Positions 8,220 through 15,592 are shown, counted from the first letter of the stretch. The stretch: 23,524 bases of DNA from Deltaproteobacteria bacterium (GCA_016704445.1 JADJAE010000153.1:1-23524), one strand, 5' to 3'. Numbers and translations are program-made. Notes: generated by a model from the letters alone, not told the origin.

Positions 8220-9289
8220 GGCCTGTGGCCCCGGGAGACCCGCGCGCCGCGACAGGCCAGGAAGGCGACGGCGGCGAGCTCGAAGTACACGTGGAAGGTC
8301 GCGAGGGAGAGGTACGCCGCGCGCGCCCGATGCACCGCGGCGAAGGCGGCGAGCAGCACCGCGGCGGAGCACGCGACGGCGCACGCGACGCCCGCCACGC
8401 CGAGGTCGCGAGAGAGCGAGCGGGCCGACGCGCGAAACGACACGCTCCCCTCGGCGGAGAGGTCCTCCTGGGGGATCCACGCGAGCCACGCCGCGTAGTG
8501 GACCGACTGGAGGAACACGTACGCGAACGCGAGGCGTACACCGAGGTCACCCGGGAGCGAGGGAGAGACCGCGTCGGCCGCGGTGAGGATGTGCGCCCCG
8601 AAGGCCGACACGGCGCCGTGGCGCAGGCTCCACGCGATGGCGGGGCCCGAGGCGACCAGCGCCAGCGCGCCCGCGATCAGCGCGAGGGGAAGGAGCGCCG
8701 CGCGCCGCGCCCGACGGAAGAGCAGCACCCAGGCGACCAGGCCCACCAGGTTGTGCGCGTGGAGCAGCACCCGCTGCGCCGAGAGCGGGTGCGCGACCGC
8801 CGCCGCGCCCGCGAGCGCGGTGATCGTGAGCGCGAGGGCGAGCGCGCCGCGGCGTGGAGCGGACGAGGCGCGGGCCCCGAAGGCCGCGCCGAGGGCGACC
8901 CACAGGGCCCCGAGGCCCACCTCAAGAGACGGCGCGAAGGGGAGGCGGAAGGGGCCCTCCACGGCGGCCCGCAGCGCGAGGAGCGCGGCGGAGAGGGCCA
9001 CGCACGCGGCGACCCACGAGGGGGGAGGCGCGCGGCGCACGAGGAGGTAGCGAAGGTCGCTCACCACATGGGGGACGCCGAGGAGCACCGGGGCGAGGAC
9101 GTACAGCCACGCGGGGGCCAGGAGCGTCGCGCCCGCGGCGACCACGACGCCCGTCGAGGCCTGCAGCGCGACCCGACGATCGCGAGAGCGGAGCACCCAG
9201 CGCGCCGGTCCCCATGAGGTCGCGGCGCGCAGGGCGGCTGCCCGGAGCGCGTCGAGCGCGCCGAGCGGGCCGGTCGACCGAGAGGCCAT
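8216..9289 (-). CDS. Polytopic membrane protein with intramembrane His motifs
   Basis: This 357-residue protein has roughly eight to ten hydrophobic segments. His-containing motifs recur near the membrane faces: LLGVPHVVSDLRYLLVRR, VLLHAHNLVGLVAWVLLF, SAFGAHILTAADA, FLQSVHYAAWLAWIPQE and LATFHVYFELAAVAFLAC. Spaced His residues in a polytopic protein recall metal-binding membrane oxygenases; the PHxxxD and HY motifs loosely suggest the Brp/Blh beta-carotene dioxygenase family, but I could not confirm this and the score reflects only that it is a real gene. The start is ATG at 9289 (MASRSTGPLGALDALR); no strong Shine-Dalgarno is seen. Its stop overlaps the next membrane gene, and a secreted MYXO-CTERM protein gene lies 32 bases upstream. 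Confidence 0.75.
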   Translation of the reverse strand: MASRSTGPLGALDALRAAALRAATSWGPARWVLRSRDRRVALQASTGVVVAAGATLLAPAWLYVLAPVLLGVPHVVSDLRYLLVRRAPPPSWVAACVALSAALLALRAAVEGPFRLPFAPSLEVGLGALWVALGAAFGARASSAPRRGALALALTITALAGAAAVAHPLSAQRVLLHAHNLVGLVAWVLLFRRARRAALLPLALIAGALALVASGPAIAWSLRHGAVSAFGAHILTAADAVSPSLPGDLGVRLAFAYVFLQSVHYAAWLAWIPQEDLSAEGSVSFRASARSLSRDLGVAGVACAVACSAAVLLAAFAAVHRARAAYLSLATFHVYFELAAVAFLACRGARVSRGHRP

Positions 9290-9321
9290 CACGACGGTCG
9301 CTCCGGGGCCTTTCGGTCCCG

Positions 9322-9690
9322 TCAGCGCCGAGAGCGCCGCGAGGTGCACACCGCCGCGAGCGCGAGGGCCGCCAGCGCGAGGGCCGCCCGAGAGCGCGGG
9401 CGCGACTGACCCGGCACGGAGCAGGAGCACGAGGTCTCCTGCGACGGCGTCTGCGACGGCCCCGGAGCGCATCGGTTGCAGGCGTAGGTCACCGGCCCTG
9501 TGGGCGTCGCGCGCGTGCACTGCGTCGCCTGACAGGTGCCCGGGAGCCCGGTGGCGCCGCCGTCGACGGCGTTCTGGCAGGCCTCCCCGACGGTGCTGCA
9601 GGAGTCCGGCGGAGGAACGTCCGCGCGCGCGGCCATGGGGGAGAGGCACAGCGCGCCGAGCAGAAGCGGGGTCCAGTGGGCGGTTCGCAT
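9322..9690 (-). CDS. Secreted Cys-rich protein with MYXO-CTERM-like sorting tail
   Basis: This 122-residue protein starts with a signal peptide (MRTAHWTPLLLGALCLSPMAARA, cleavage expected after ARA). It has a short Cys-rich region with eight Cys residues in about 70 residues. Its end has the tripartite pattern of MYXO-CTERM: a Cys pair (SCSCSVPG), a hydrophobic helix (AALALAALALAAVC) and a terminal Arg cluster (SRRSRR). In Myxococcota such tails are cleaved by a myxosortase and the protein is surface-anchored through the Cys. The mature product is tiny, so its role is unclear. A TGGTAGCGT box ends 7 bases before the ATG, predicting a leaderless or near-leaderless RNA. Confidence 0.82.
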   Translation of the reverse strand: MRTAHWTPLLLGALCLSPMAARADVPPPDSCSTVGEACQNAVDGGATGLPGTCQATQCTRATPTGPVTYACNRCAPGPSQTPSQETSCSCSVPGQSRPRSRAALALAALALAAVCTSRRSRR

Positions 9691-9697
9691 GGCGCCG

Positions 9698-9706
9698 ACG
9701 CTACCA
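9698..9706 (-). promoter_or_regulatory. Extended -10-like box before the MYXO-CTERM gene
   Basis: TGGTAGCGT on the minus strand lies 7 bases before the ATG at 9690. With the usual 6-8 bases from -10 to the transcription start, the RNA would begin at or near the start codon. It faces away from the plus-strand box at 9739-9747. Confidence 0.45.
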
Positions 9707-9738
9707 CCGCCGGCCGGGCGTCACGCGCTCGAGCCGTC

Positions 9739-9747
9739 TGGTAGCAT
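9739..9747 (+). promoter_or_regulatory. Extended -10-like box before the sulfurtransferase gene
   Basis: TGGTAGCAT matches the extended -10 pattern closely (TGN plus TAGCAT). It is followed by a GGAGGA Shine-Dalgarno at 9755-9760 and the ATG at 9767, giving a leader of about a dozen bases. Confidence 0.5.
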
Positions 9748-9754
9748 CGCGCCC

Positions 9755-9760
9755 GGAGGA
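9755..9760 (+). promoter_or_regulatory. Shine-Dalgarno that decides the sulfurtransferase start
   Basis: GGAGGA lies six bases before the ATGATG at 9767. It favours the longer N-terminus over the ATG at 9836. Confidence 0.6.
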
Positions 9761-9766
9761 CTCCCC

Positions 9767-10681
9767 ATGATGCATTCCCCCACGCGCCTGCGGGTGCTCG
9801 CTGCTCTCGGCCACGGGGGGCGCCTGCGCGCCGCTATGAGCAGCCCCCGTGGTTCTCTCGTCGACGCCGCGTGGCTCGCGGCGCACCTTCACGATCCGTC
9901 GGTGCGGGTCATCGACCTTCGCTGGTATCTCTCGGGGAAGAAGGGCGCCGGGGAGTACGCGCTCGGGCACATCCCGGGCGCCGTCTTCGTCGACCTGCAG
10001 ACCGGGCTCACCCCTCCGGTCGGGCCGGGGCGGCACCCCATCCCGAGCCCGGCGCAGTTCGCGCGGGCGATGCGACAGGCGGGCGTCTCGACGCGCTCGC
10101 GGGTGGTCGTCTACGACGACGCGGGAGGCAGTGTCGCCGCGAGGTTGTGGTGGCTGCTCCGAGGCTACGGCCACGCGAAGGCCCACGTGCTCGACGGCGG
10201 ATACCCCGGGTGGCTGGCCTCGGGCGGCGCGGTGGAGACCGACGCTCCGGCGGTGCCCCATGGGGACTTCGCCGTGCGAAGGAACACCCTCCCGGTGGTC
10301 GATTGCCACGGGGTCGACAGCGCGCGAGAGGAGCCTCGGATCGTGCTGCTCGACGCGAGGGCGCCGGAGCGGTTTCGAGGAGAGCTGGAGCCCGTCGACG
10401 CGAGGCCCGGGCACATCCCCGGGGCGCTCAACGCGCCGTGGGCGGACAACCTGGAGGGCGGGCGCTTCGCCGACCCGGAGGCGCTGCGAGCGCGGTATCG
10501 CAAGCTGGGCGTGCGCGATGGCGCGACGGTGATCTGCTACTGCGGCTCGGGGGTGACGGCCTGTCACGACGTGCTGGCGCTCGAGCTCGCGGGCTTCGCG
10601 GAGCTCAACGTGCGGGTGTACGAGGGGAGCTGGAGCGACTGGGCGCGCGACCCCGATCGCCCATCGGCGCTGGGCGGGTGA
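9767..10681 (+). CDS. sseA: Rhodanese-type thiosulfate/3-mercaptopyruvate sulfurtransferase
   Basis: This protein has two rhodanese domains. The N-terminal inactive domain runs from LVDAAWLAAHLHDPSVRVIDLRWYL through VVVYDDAGGSVAARLWWLLR to the CH2-like turn. The C-terminal domain starts at IVLLDARAPERFRGE and ends with the active-site loop CYCGSGVTACHDVLAL, where the Cys before GSGVTA carries the persulfide. The CGSGVT loop is typical of 3-mercaptopyruvate sulfurtransferases. The start is the first ATG of an ATGATG pair at 9767, chosen because a perfect GGAGGA lies six bases upstream; an internal ATG at 9836 (MSSPRGSLVDAAWL) would match the usual 281-residue length better and cannot be excluded. 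The gene converges on the aldehyde dehydrogenase with only three bases between stops. Confidence 0.9.
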   Translation: MMHSPTRLRVLAALGHGGRLRAAMSSPRGSLVDAAWLAAHLHDPSVRVIDLRWYLSGKKGAGEYALGHIPGAVFVDLQTGLTPPVGPGRHPIPSPAQFARAMRQAGVSTRSRVVVYDDAGGSVAARLWWLLRGYGHAKAHVLDGGYPGWLASGGAVETDAPAVPHGDFAVRRNTLPVVDCHGVDSAREEPRIVLLDARAPERFRGELEPVDARPGHIPGALNAPWADNLEGGRFADPEALRARYRKLGVRDGATVICYCGSGVTACHDVLALELAGFAELNVRVYEGSWSDWARDPDRPSALGG

Positions 10682-10684
10682 CGG

Positions 10685-12274
10685 TCAGACGACCGGGCCG
10701 CTGATGGCCTTGATGCGGGCGGGCAGGAGCTTGAGCGCGGCGGGCAGGCCCGCGAGCTTGTTGGAGAAGCCCGCGGTGAGGAAGCGCAGCAGTCCCCGGG
10801 CGAGCGTCACCAGCGACTCGTCGTGGGGAAACCACCAGAACTCGGAGCCCTTGTTCCAGTCGAGGAGGATGAAGCGGGGCTTGACCATCTCGAAGAGGGC
10901 GCGGTGCGAGTTGGTGGTGCCGTGGCCGCTCGACCGCCGCCCGCTCCACGGCGCGTTGGTGATCACCGGCGTGAAGGAGGTGTTGTTGACCGTGACCGTG
11001 CCCACGTCGAGCTTCTTCGCGACGCGCTCTCCGCGCTGAAGATCGCGCGTCCACACGCTCGCCGAGAGCCCGTACTCGCCCTCGTTGGCGCGGCGCACGG
11101 CCTCCGCCTCGTCGTCGACGGTGGTGACCGTGAAGGCCGGTCCGAAGGTCTCCTCGCGCACGATGGCGAGCGCGTCGCCCGGCTGCTTGAAGGCCGCGGG
11201 CGCGTACCAGTTGCCCGCGTCGCCCTGCCGCCCTCCCGGCGCCAGCGCCTCGACGCCAGCGGCCTTCGCCTCGTCGACCTGCGCGGCCACGCGCTCCATC
11301 TGGCGCGCGCTGATGAGCGGAGGGACGTCGAAGAACTCCCCCGCGTCGGGCCCGGACTTCACCTGCGAGAGCCTCGCCCGCACCCGCTTCTCGAACTCCG
11401 CCGCCGCGCCCTTCAGCACGTAGACGCGCGACACCGCGGCGCAGTTCTGACCGCCGTTGGCGAGGGCGCCCCAGACGACCCCCGCGCTCGCCCGGTCGAG
11501 GTCGGCGTCGTCGAGCACGATCGCGGCGTTCTTGCCGCCGAGCTCGAGCGACACCGGGATGAGCCGCTCGGCGGTGCGCTTCGCGATCGAGCGCCCGGTG
11601 GCCGCGCTGCCGGTGAAGGACACCCCGTCGATGCGCGCGTCGATGACCGCCTCGCCCTGCGCGGCGTCGCCCTGCACCAGCGCCACGAGGCCCGCCGGCA
11701 GGTCGGGCGCGAAGATCTCATGGACCATCTTCCCGGTGAGCGGCGCGAACTCGCTCGGCTTCCAGAGCACCGCGTTGCCCGCGAGCAGCGCCGGGACGAG
11801 GGCGCGCAGCGGGATGGAGGAGGGGTAGTTCCAGGGCGTGACGAGGGCGATGAGGCCGAGGGGCTCGTAGTCGACGAAGCCCTTCTTCTTGGGGAAGTTC
11901 AGCGGGTCGAGCGCGACCTTCTCCCGGGCGAGGAAGCCCGGCGCGGCCTTGCACCAGTAGTCGAAGAGGTTGAGGCTCGGCAGCACCTCGCTGGTGAGGG
12001 CCTCGGCCTCGGACTTCCCTCCCTCCTTCATCAGCAATTGAGCGAGCTCGAGGCCCCGATCGGCCCAGCGGTTGCGGATGTTCTTCATCCGCTGCACCCG
12101 CTCGGCGACGGTGAGCGCCGCCCACTCGGACTGCGCCTCGCGGGCCCGGTCGGCGAGCGCCGCGACCTCGGAGACGGGCGTCTTCGGCACCTCGGCGAGC
12201 ACGGAGCCGTCGCGGGGAGAGCGCACGGTGATCACGTCGGACTTCGGAGCATCGGCGGGAGCAGCAGCGGACAT
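10685..12274 (-). CDS. NAD(P)-dependent aldehyde dehydrogenase with C-terminal hydrophobic extension
   Basis: This 529-residue member of the aldehyde dehydrogenase superfamily oxidises an aldehyde to the acid. Catalytic and cofactor residues are all visible: Asn149 in VTPWNYP, Lys172 in WKPSE, the GSAATGRSI coenzyme loop, Glu244 in LELGGK, and the nucleophile Cys278 in NGGQNCAAVSRVYV. Later motifs are EETFGPAFTV and the PWSGRRSSGHGTTNSH loop. About 65 residues after the catalytic core (from about 465: ILLDWNKGSEFWWFPHDESLVTLARGLLRFLTAGF...) form an amphipathic or hydrophobic tail that may attach the enzyme to membranes. It resembles GabD2-type succinate-semialdehyde dehydrogenases, but the substrate is not certain. 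The start ATG at 12274 follows the second ATP-grasp gene by 69 bases, so the two could be co-transcribed. Confidence 0.92.
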   Translation of the reverse strand: MSAAAPADAPKSDVITVRSPRDGSVLAEVPKTPVSEVAALADRAREAQSEWAALTVAERVQRMKNIRNRWADRGLELAQLLMKEGGKSEAEALTSEVLPSLNLFDYWCKAAPGFLAREKVALDPLNFPKKKGFVDYEPLGLIALVTPWNYPSSIPLRALVPALLAGNAVLWKPSEFAPLTGKMVHEIFAPDLPAGLVALVQGDAAQGEAVIDARIDGVSFTGSAATGRSIAKRTAERLIPVSLELGGKNAAIVLDDADLDRASAGVVWGALANGGQNCAAVSRVYVLKGAAAEFEKRVRARLSQVKSGPDAGEFFDVPPLISARQMERVAAQVDEAKAAGVEALAPGGRQGDAGNWYAPAAFKQPGDALAIVREETFGPAFTVTTVDDEAEAVRRANEGEYGLSASVWTRDLQRGERVAKKLDVGTVTVNNTSFTPVITNAPWSGRRSSGHGTTNSHRALFEMVKPRFILLDWNKGSEFWWFPHDESLVTLARGLLRFLTAGFSNKLAGLPAALKLLPARIKAISGPVV

Positions 12275-12310
12275 CGGGGCCTCGGCAGGTGAGTGGAAAG
12301 GGAGGGGGGC

Positions 12311-12354
12311 GGGCGCGGTAGCGGAGACGACGCGTCGCCCGAACTACCGCGCCC
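12311..12354 (-). terminator. Stable hairpin spanning the stop of the second ATP-grasp gene
   Basis: A perfect 11-bp stem (12311-12321 with 12344-12354) encloses a 22-base loop that itself holds GACGCGTC. The stem includes the TAG stop. No T-tract follows, so it may pause or attenuate transcription, or protect the RNA 3' end, before the aldehyde dehydrogenase gene. Confidence 0.35.
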
Positions 12355-13570
12355 GCACCTTCACCGTGCGCCCCACGGCGTCGAGCATCCCTCGCAGCTC
12401 GTCGTAGTCCGGGTGCTTCATCCTGATCCACGCGTTGGCCATGTAGCCCGCCTCCACCGGCTGCGTCGGGGTGCCCGGCGCAGGGAGGTGCATGTCGATG
12501 ATGGCCCAGCCGAAGCGCCGCTGTATCTCCTCGACCCCGTCGTACCCGACGATGTGCCCGTCGCACTCGGGGCGCAGCGCGATGATGCCCGCGGAGTAGC
12601 GCCGCGACGGCCGCTGGCTCGGGCGCCCGTACACCACGGCCATCGCCCACTCCTTGTAGATGTCGATGTCGTTGGCGGCGCCGTAGAGGTCCCAGGTGCG
12701 CACTCCCGGCGGGCGGCACCCGATCTCGCTGAACTTCAGCCCCTTCGGGCCGAAGAACCACTCCATGTGCGTCGCCGAGGTCTCCAGCCCGAGGGCGGTC
12801 ACCACCTTCTGCCCCATCACCTTCAGCTCGTCGTAGCCCGGCGCGTCGATGCGGTTGGTGGTGATGAACTGCGGCGAGATCCAGCGCGTGCGCATCGCCT
12901 CCAGCACGTTGGGGTAGTAGTGCGTGACGAAGTCGTGCACCACGCGGCCGCCGATGGTGAGCGTGTCGTAGAAGCCCTCGTGGCCCTCGATGAACTCCTC
13001 GATCGCCACGCTGCGGCCGCTGCCCACCCCGAAGGAGGCGAGCGCCTGGGCCAGCTCGTGGTCGTCCTCGACGCGCACCGTGCCCGACGCGCCCGCGGCG
13101 TCGCGGGGCTTCACCACCAGCGGATAGCCCACCCGCGCCGCGAAGGCCCGCAGCTCGTTCGCGTCCGACGACCCGATGGACTGCGCGCACGCCACCCCCG
13201 CCTCGCGAAGCGCGTCCTTCATCGCCGGCTTGTCCCGGCAGAGGAAGGTCGTCTGCACGCTGGTGCCTGGGATGCCGCAGCGCTCCCGCACCCGGGCCGC
13301 GGCCATCACGTGCGACTCCACCACGGCCTCCAGCCGGTCGACCTTCACGCGCCCCTGGATCCAGCGCACCGCGCGCTCGACCTGGGCCTCGTCGGTGACG
13401 TTGCCGATCTGCTCGTAGTGGGTGAGCCAGTGCCGCAGCTCGGGGTCGAGCGACTCCTTCGGCCGCTCGCCGATGCCCGTCACCCGCGCCCCGACGGCGT
13501 GGAGCGCTCGGACGAATTCACGCTGGTTCGCAGGGAAGCACGGCTCGAGAAACACCACGTCGAGGGTCAT
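12344..13570 (-). CDS. ATP-grasp carboxylate-amine ligase (second)
   Basis: This 408-residue protein has the order of PurK/biotin-carboxylase-like ATP-grasp enzymes. Residues 1-100 form a Rossmann-like preATP domain (LDVVFLEPCFPANQREFVRAL). The central domain has CRDKPAMKDALREAGV, GYPLVVKPRDAAGASGTVRV (Lys154 binds ATP phosphates) and AIEEFIEGHEG (191-199, adenine-site strand). The C-terminal lobe holds HMEWFFGPKGLKFSEIGCRPPG, with the metal-binding Glu residues. It is a confident amide-forming or carboxylating ligase; the acceptor is unknown. A TGGTAGCCT box lies eight bases before the ATG at 13570, suggesting a leaderless RNA. It diverges from glgA. It is unrelated in sequence to the ATP-grasp in the 1-7.8 kb operon, although both may supply amide chemistry. 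Confidence 0.88.
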   Translation of the reverse strand: MTLDVVFLEPCFPANQREFVRALHAVGARVTGIGERPKESLDPELRHWLTHYEQIGNVTDEAQVERAVRWIQGRVKVDRLEAVVESHVMAAARVRERCGIPGTSVQTTFLCRDKPAMKDALREAGVACAQSIGSSDANELRAFAARVGYPLVVKPRDAAGASGTVRVEDDHELAQALASFGVGSGRSVAIEEFIEGHEGFYDTLTIGGRVVHDFVTHYYPNVLEAMRTRWISPQFITTNRIDAPGYDELKVMGQKVVTALGLETSATHMEWFFGPKGLKFSEIGCRPPGVRTWDLYGAANDIDIYKEWAMAVVYGRPSQRPSRRYSAGIIALRPECDGHIVGYDGVEEIQRRFGWAIIDMHLPAPGTPTQPVEAGYMANAWIRMKHPDYDELRGMLDAVGRTVKVRAR

Positions 13571-13578
13571 GTTGGGGG

Positions 13579-13587
13579 AGGCTACCA
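13579..13587 (-). promoter_or_regulatory. Extended -10-like box before the second ATP-grasp gene
   Basis: TGGTAGCCT on the minus strand ends eight bases before the ATG at 13570, at nearly the same spacing as the box before the MYXO-CTERM gene. Confidence 0.45.
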
Positions 13588-13614
13588 GAGCCCGCGCGGC
13601 GGCGACGCCCCACC

Positions 13615-13623
13615 TGATATGGT
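13615..13623 (+). promoter_or_regulatory. Extended -10-like box before glgA
   Basis: TGATATGGT (TGN plus TATGGT) ends six bases before the glgA ATG at 13630. There is no room for a Shine-Dalgarno between box and start, consistent with a leaderless transcript. Confidence 0.45.
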
Positions 13624-13629
13624 CCGCGC

Positions 13630-15092
13630 ATGAAGGTACTTTTCGTCTCCTCGGAGGTCGCGCCCTTTGCCAAGACCGGCGGCCTCGGGGACGTCTCCGC
13701 GGCGCTCCCCAGGCAGCTCCACGCCCTCGGCCACGACGTGCGCGTGGTGGTCCCGATGTATGCGCGGGTCCACGACCAGGGGCGCGTCTTCACCGAGGTC
13801 ATCCCGGAGATCGTGTTCTCCCTCGGCGACCTCACGGTGCGCGTCGGCATCTTCGCCGCGACGCTCCCCGGCAGCGAGGTGCCCGTGTACTTCGTTCGCT
13901 GCCCCTCGCTCTACGACCGGCCCAACATCTACGACTCCGGCGGCGACGAGCACCTGCGCTTCGCCGTGCTCAACCAGGCCGCGCTGCGGCTCTGTCAGCT
14001 CCTGCGCTTCGGCCCGACATCATCCACGTCAACGACTGGCAGACCTGCCTCATCCCGCTGCTGCTCCGCACCCTCTTCGCGTGGGACCAGCTCTTCGCCC
14101 GCACCCGCACGGTGCTCACCATCCACAACCTCTCCCACCAGGGCACCTTCGACGCGAGCCACCTCGCCTCCGCGGGCCTCGCCCAGGTCGCCGACAGGCT
14201 CCATCAAGACCACCTCCGCGAGGGGCGCTTCAGCTTCCTCCTCACGGGAATCCTCTACGCCAACGCCATCACCACGGTGAGCCCCACCTACGCGCGGGAG
14301 ATCCAGACCCCGGAGCACGGCGTCGGGCTCGACGGCTTCCTCCGCAGCCGCGCCGACGTGCTGCGAGGCATCCTCAACGGCATCGACGACGCCGAGTGGG
14401 ACCCCGCCACGGACCCGCTGATTCCGCACCACTTCACCGCCGACGAGCTCGAGGGCAAGGAGCGCTGCAAGGTCGACCTCCTCTCCGCCGCGGGCCTCCC
14501 CTACCGCCATGATGTCCCGCTGGTGGGGGTGGTCTCCCGGCTCGCGTGGCAGAAGGGCTTCGACCTCTGCGAGGAGGTGCTCCCCGCGATGCTCGCCCGG
14601 CGGCGCTTCCAGCTGGCGGTGCTGGGCACCGGAGAGAGGCGCTACGAGGACTTCTTCTTCCGGCTGGCGCAGGCCTTCCCCCGTCAGGTGGCCTACCTCC
14701 CGGCCTTCAGCGAGAAGCTCGCGCACACCATCGAGGCGGCCTCGGACCTCTTCCTGATGCCGTCGCGCTACGAGCCCTGCGGGCTCAACCAGATGTACAG
14801 CCTGCGCTACGGCACGCCCCCCATCGTGCACCGCACCGGCGGCCTCGCGGACACCGTCTGGAACTACGACCCCACCACCGGCCGGGGCACCGGCTTCGCG
14901 TTCGACCACTTCGACGCGACGGGCCTGACGTGGGCCCTCGGCCGGGCGCTCGACCTCTGGGGCGACGGATCAGGCCCGGAGCTCGACCGGTGGCGCAAGC
15001 TCCAGCGCAACGGGATGCGCCTCCCGCTGGGCTGGTCGCACCGCATCGGCGAATACCTGGACCTGTATCGATTGGTGGCGCCGGAGGCGTGA
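13630..15092 (+). CDS. glgA: Glycogen (starch) synthase GlgA, one frameshift
   Basis: This GT5 glycogen synthase transfers glucose from ADP-glucose to a growing alpha-1,4-glucan. The N-terminus MKVLFVSSEVAPFAKTGGLG carries the KTGGL nucleotide-sugar-binding motif; then come VNDWQTCLIPLLL, TIHNLSHQGTF, GILYANAITTVSPTYAREI, ILNGIDDAEWDP, GVVSRLAWQKGFDL, and the donor-site region LMPSRYEPCGLNQMYSLRYGTPPIVHRTGGLADTV. Once the frame is corrected it has 487 residues, close to the family norm. The frame breaks at about 14011-14015, where GGCCCGAC appears for the expected GGCCCCGAC; restoring one C rejoins FGP-DIIHVNDW. All motifs are intact on both sides, so I think this is a base-call error. No other glg genes are nearby. 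A palindromic element follows immediately. Confidence 0.93.
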
Positions 15093-15098
15093 GGCGAG
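15079..15098. repeat. Direct repeat (left copy) flanking palindromic element 2
   Basis: These 20 bases are identical to 15573-15592. They contain the last glgA codons and its TGA stop (15090-15092). Confidence 0.85.
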
Positions 15099-15572
15099 AG
15101 TCGTTCACCGTCGATTGAGCGGTGGCCCCCTCACCGCGCTGCCGCGCGCCCTGCACCCCCGCGGAGCGGGGGCAAGAGCTCAGGTTGCTGTCAGGTTCGC
15201 GCTCGGACTGAAGACGTCGGAGCCCTTGCCCCCGCTCCGCGCTGATGGTTGACCCTCGGGCGACGGGAAGGTGTCGCAACCGCTGGATCGTCGCGTGGCG
15301 CGTCACCCCAGGCATACGATGGCCGCCCGGGCACGCCCGGGCCCGGTCGGACATCGCTTGCCCAGGACGGAGCATGACCGTCGACGTCCTTCTGGATCGC
15401 AGGGCGCTGGGCGGGAGCCCAGCGGGCCCCGGGCAGGCCCGGGGGCCATCGTTATTGCCGGGGTGACGCGCCATCGCGCGGAACCCCAGCCACAGCGGTT
15501 GAGCCCTTTCGCATCGGCGAAGATGAGGTCACCAGGGCGGGGTGAGGGCGCGCGGTAGCGCGGTGAGGGGGC
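15099..15572. mobile_element. Composite palindromic MITE-like element 2 (474 bp)
   Basis: This fills the whole gap between the convergent glgA and Spo0M-like genes; no gene is seen in it. Three nested inverted-repeat pairs are visible: outer arms 15124-15159 and 15539-15573 (CCCCCTCACCGCGCT and its complement), a short pair around 15160-15176 and 15225-15241 (CGGAGCGGGGGCAAG), and inner arms 15297-15344 and 15424-15472 (GGCGCGTCACCCC, GATGGC, then a GCCCGGGC-type palindrome). It is flanked by perfect 20-bp direct repeats. The inner arms share a TCACCCCaGGCA core plus a following palindrome with the element at 4188-4438. Its position suggests it could also act as a two-way transcription terminator. 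Confidence 0.72.
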
Positions 15573-15592
15573 CGCCGGAGGCGTGAGGCGAG
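15573..15592. repeat. Direct repeat (right copy) flanking palindromic element 2
   Basis: This is identical to 15079-15098, including the glgA codons and TGA, which are redundant here. It lies eight bases beyond the Spo0M-like gene stop. Confidence 0.85.

Noticed and set aside
6823..8586. Long plus-strand ORF (6897-8498) and other Arg/Gly/Ala-rich antisense frames
   Set aside because: These are shadow frames opposite well-supported minus-strand genes, common at this GC content.
8216..9649. Longer start for the His-rich membrane protein, through the MYXO-CTERM gene
   Set aside because: The added residues are low-complexity and antisensible with the clear signal peptide and MYXO-CTERM frame. 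The ATG at 9289 fits better.
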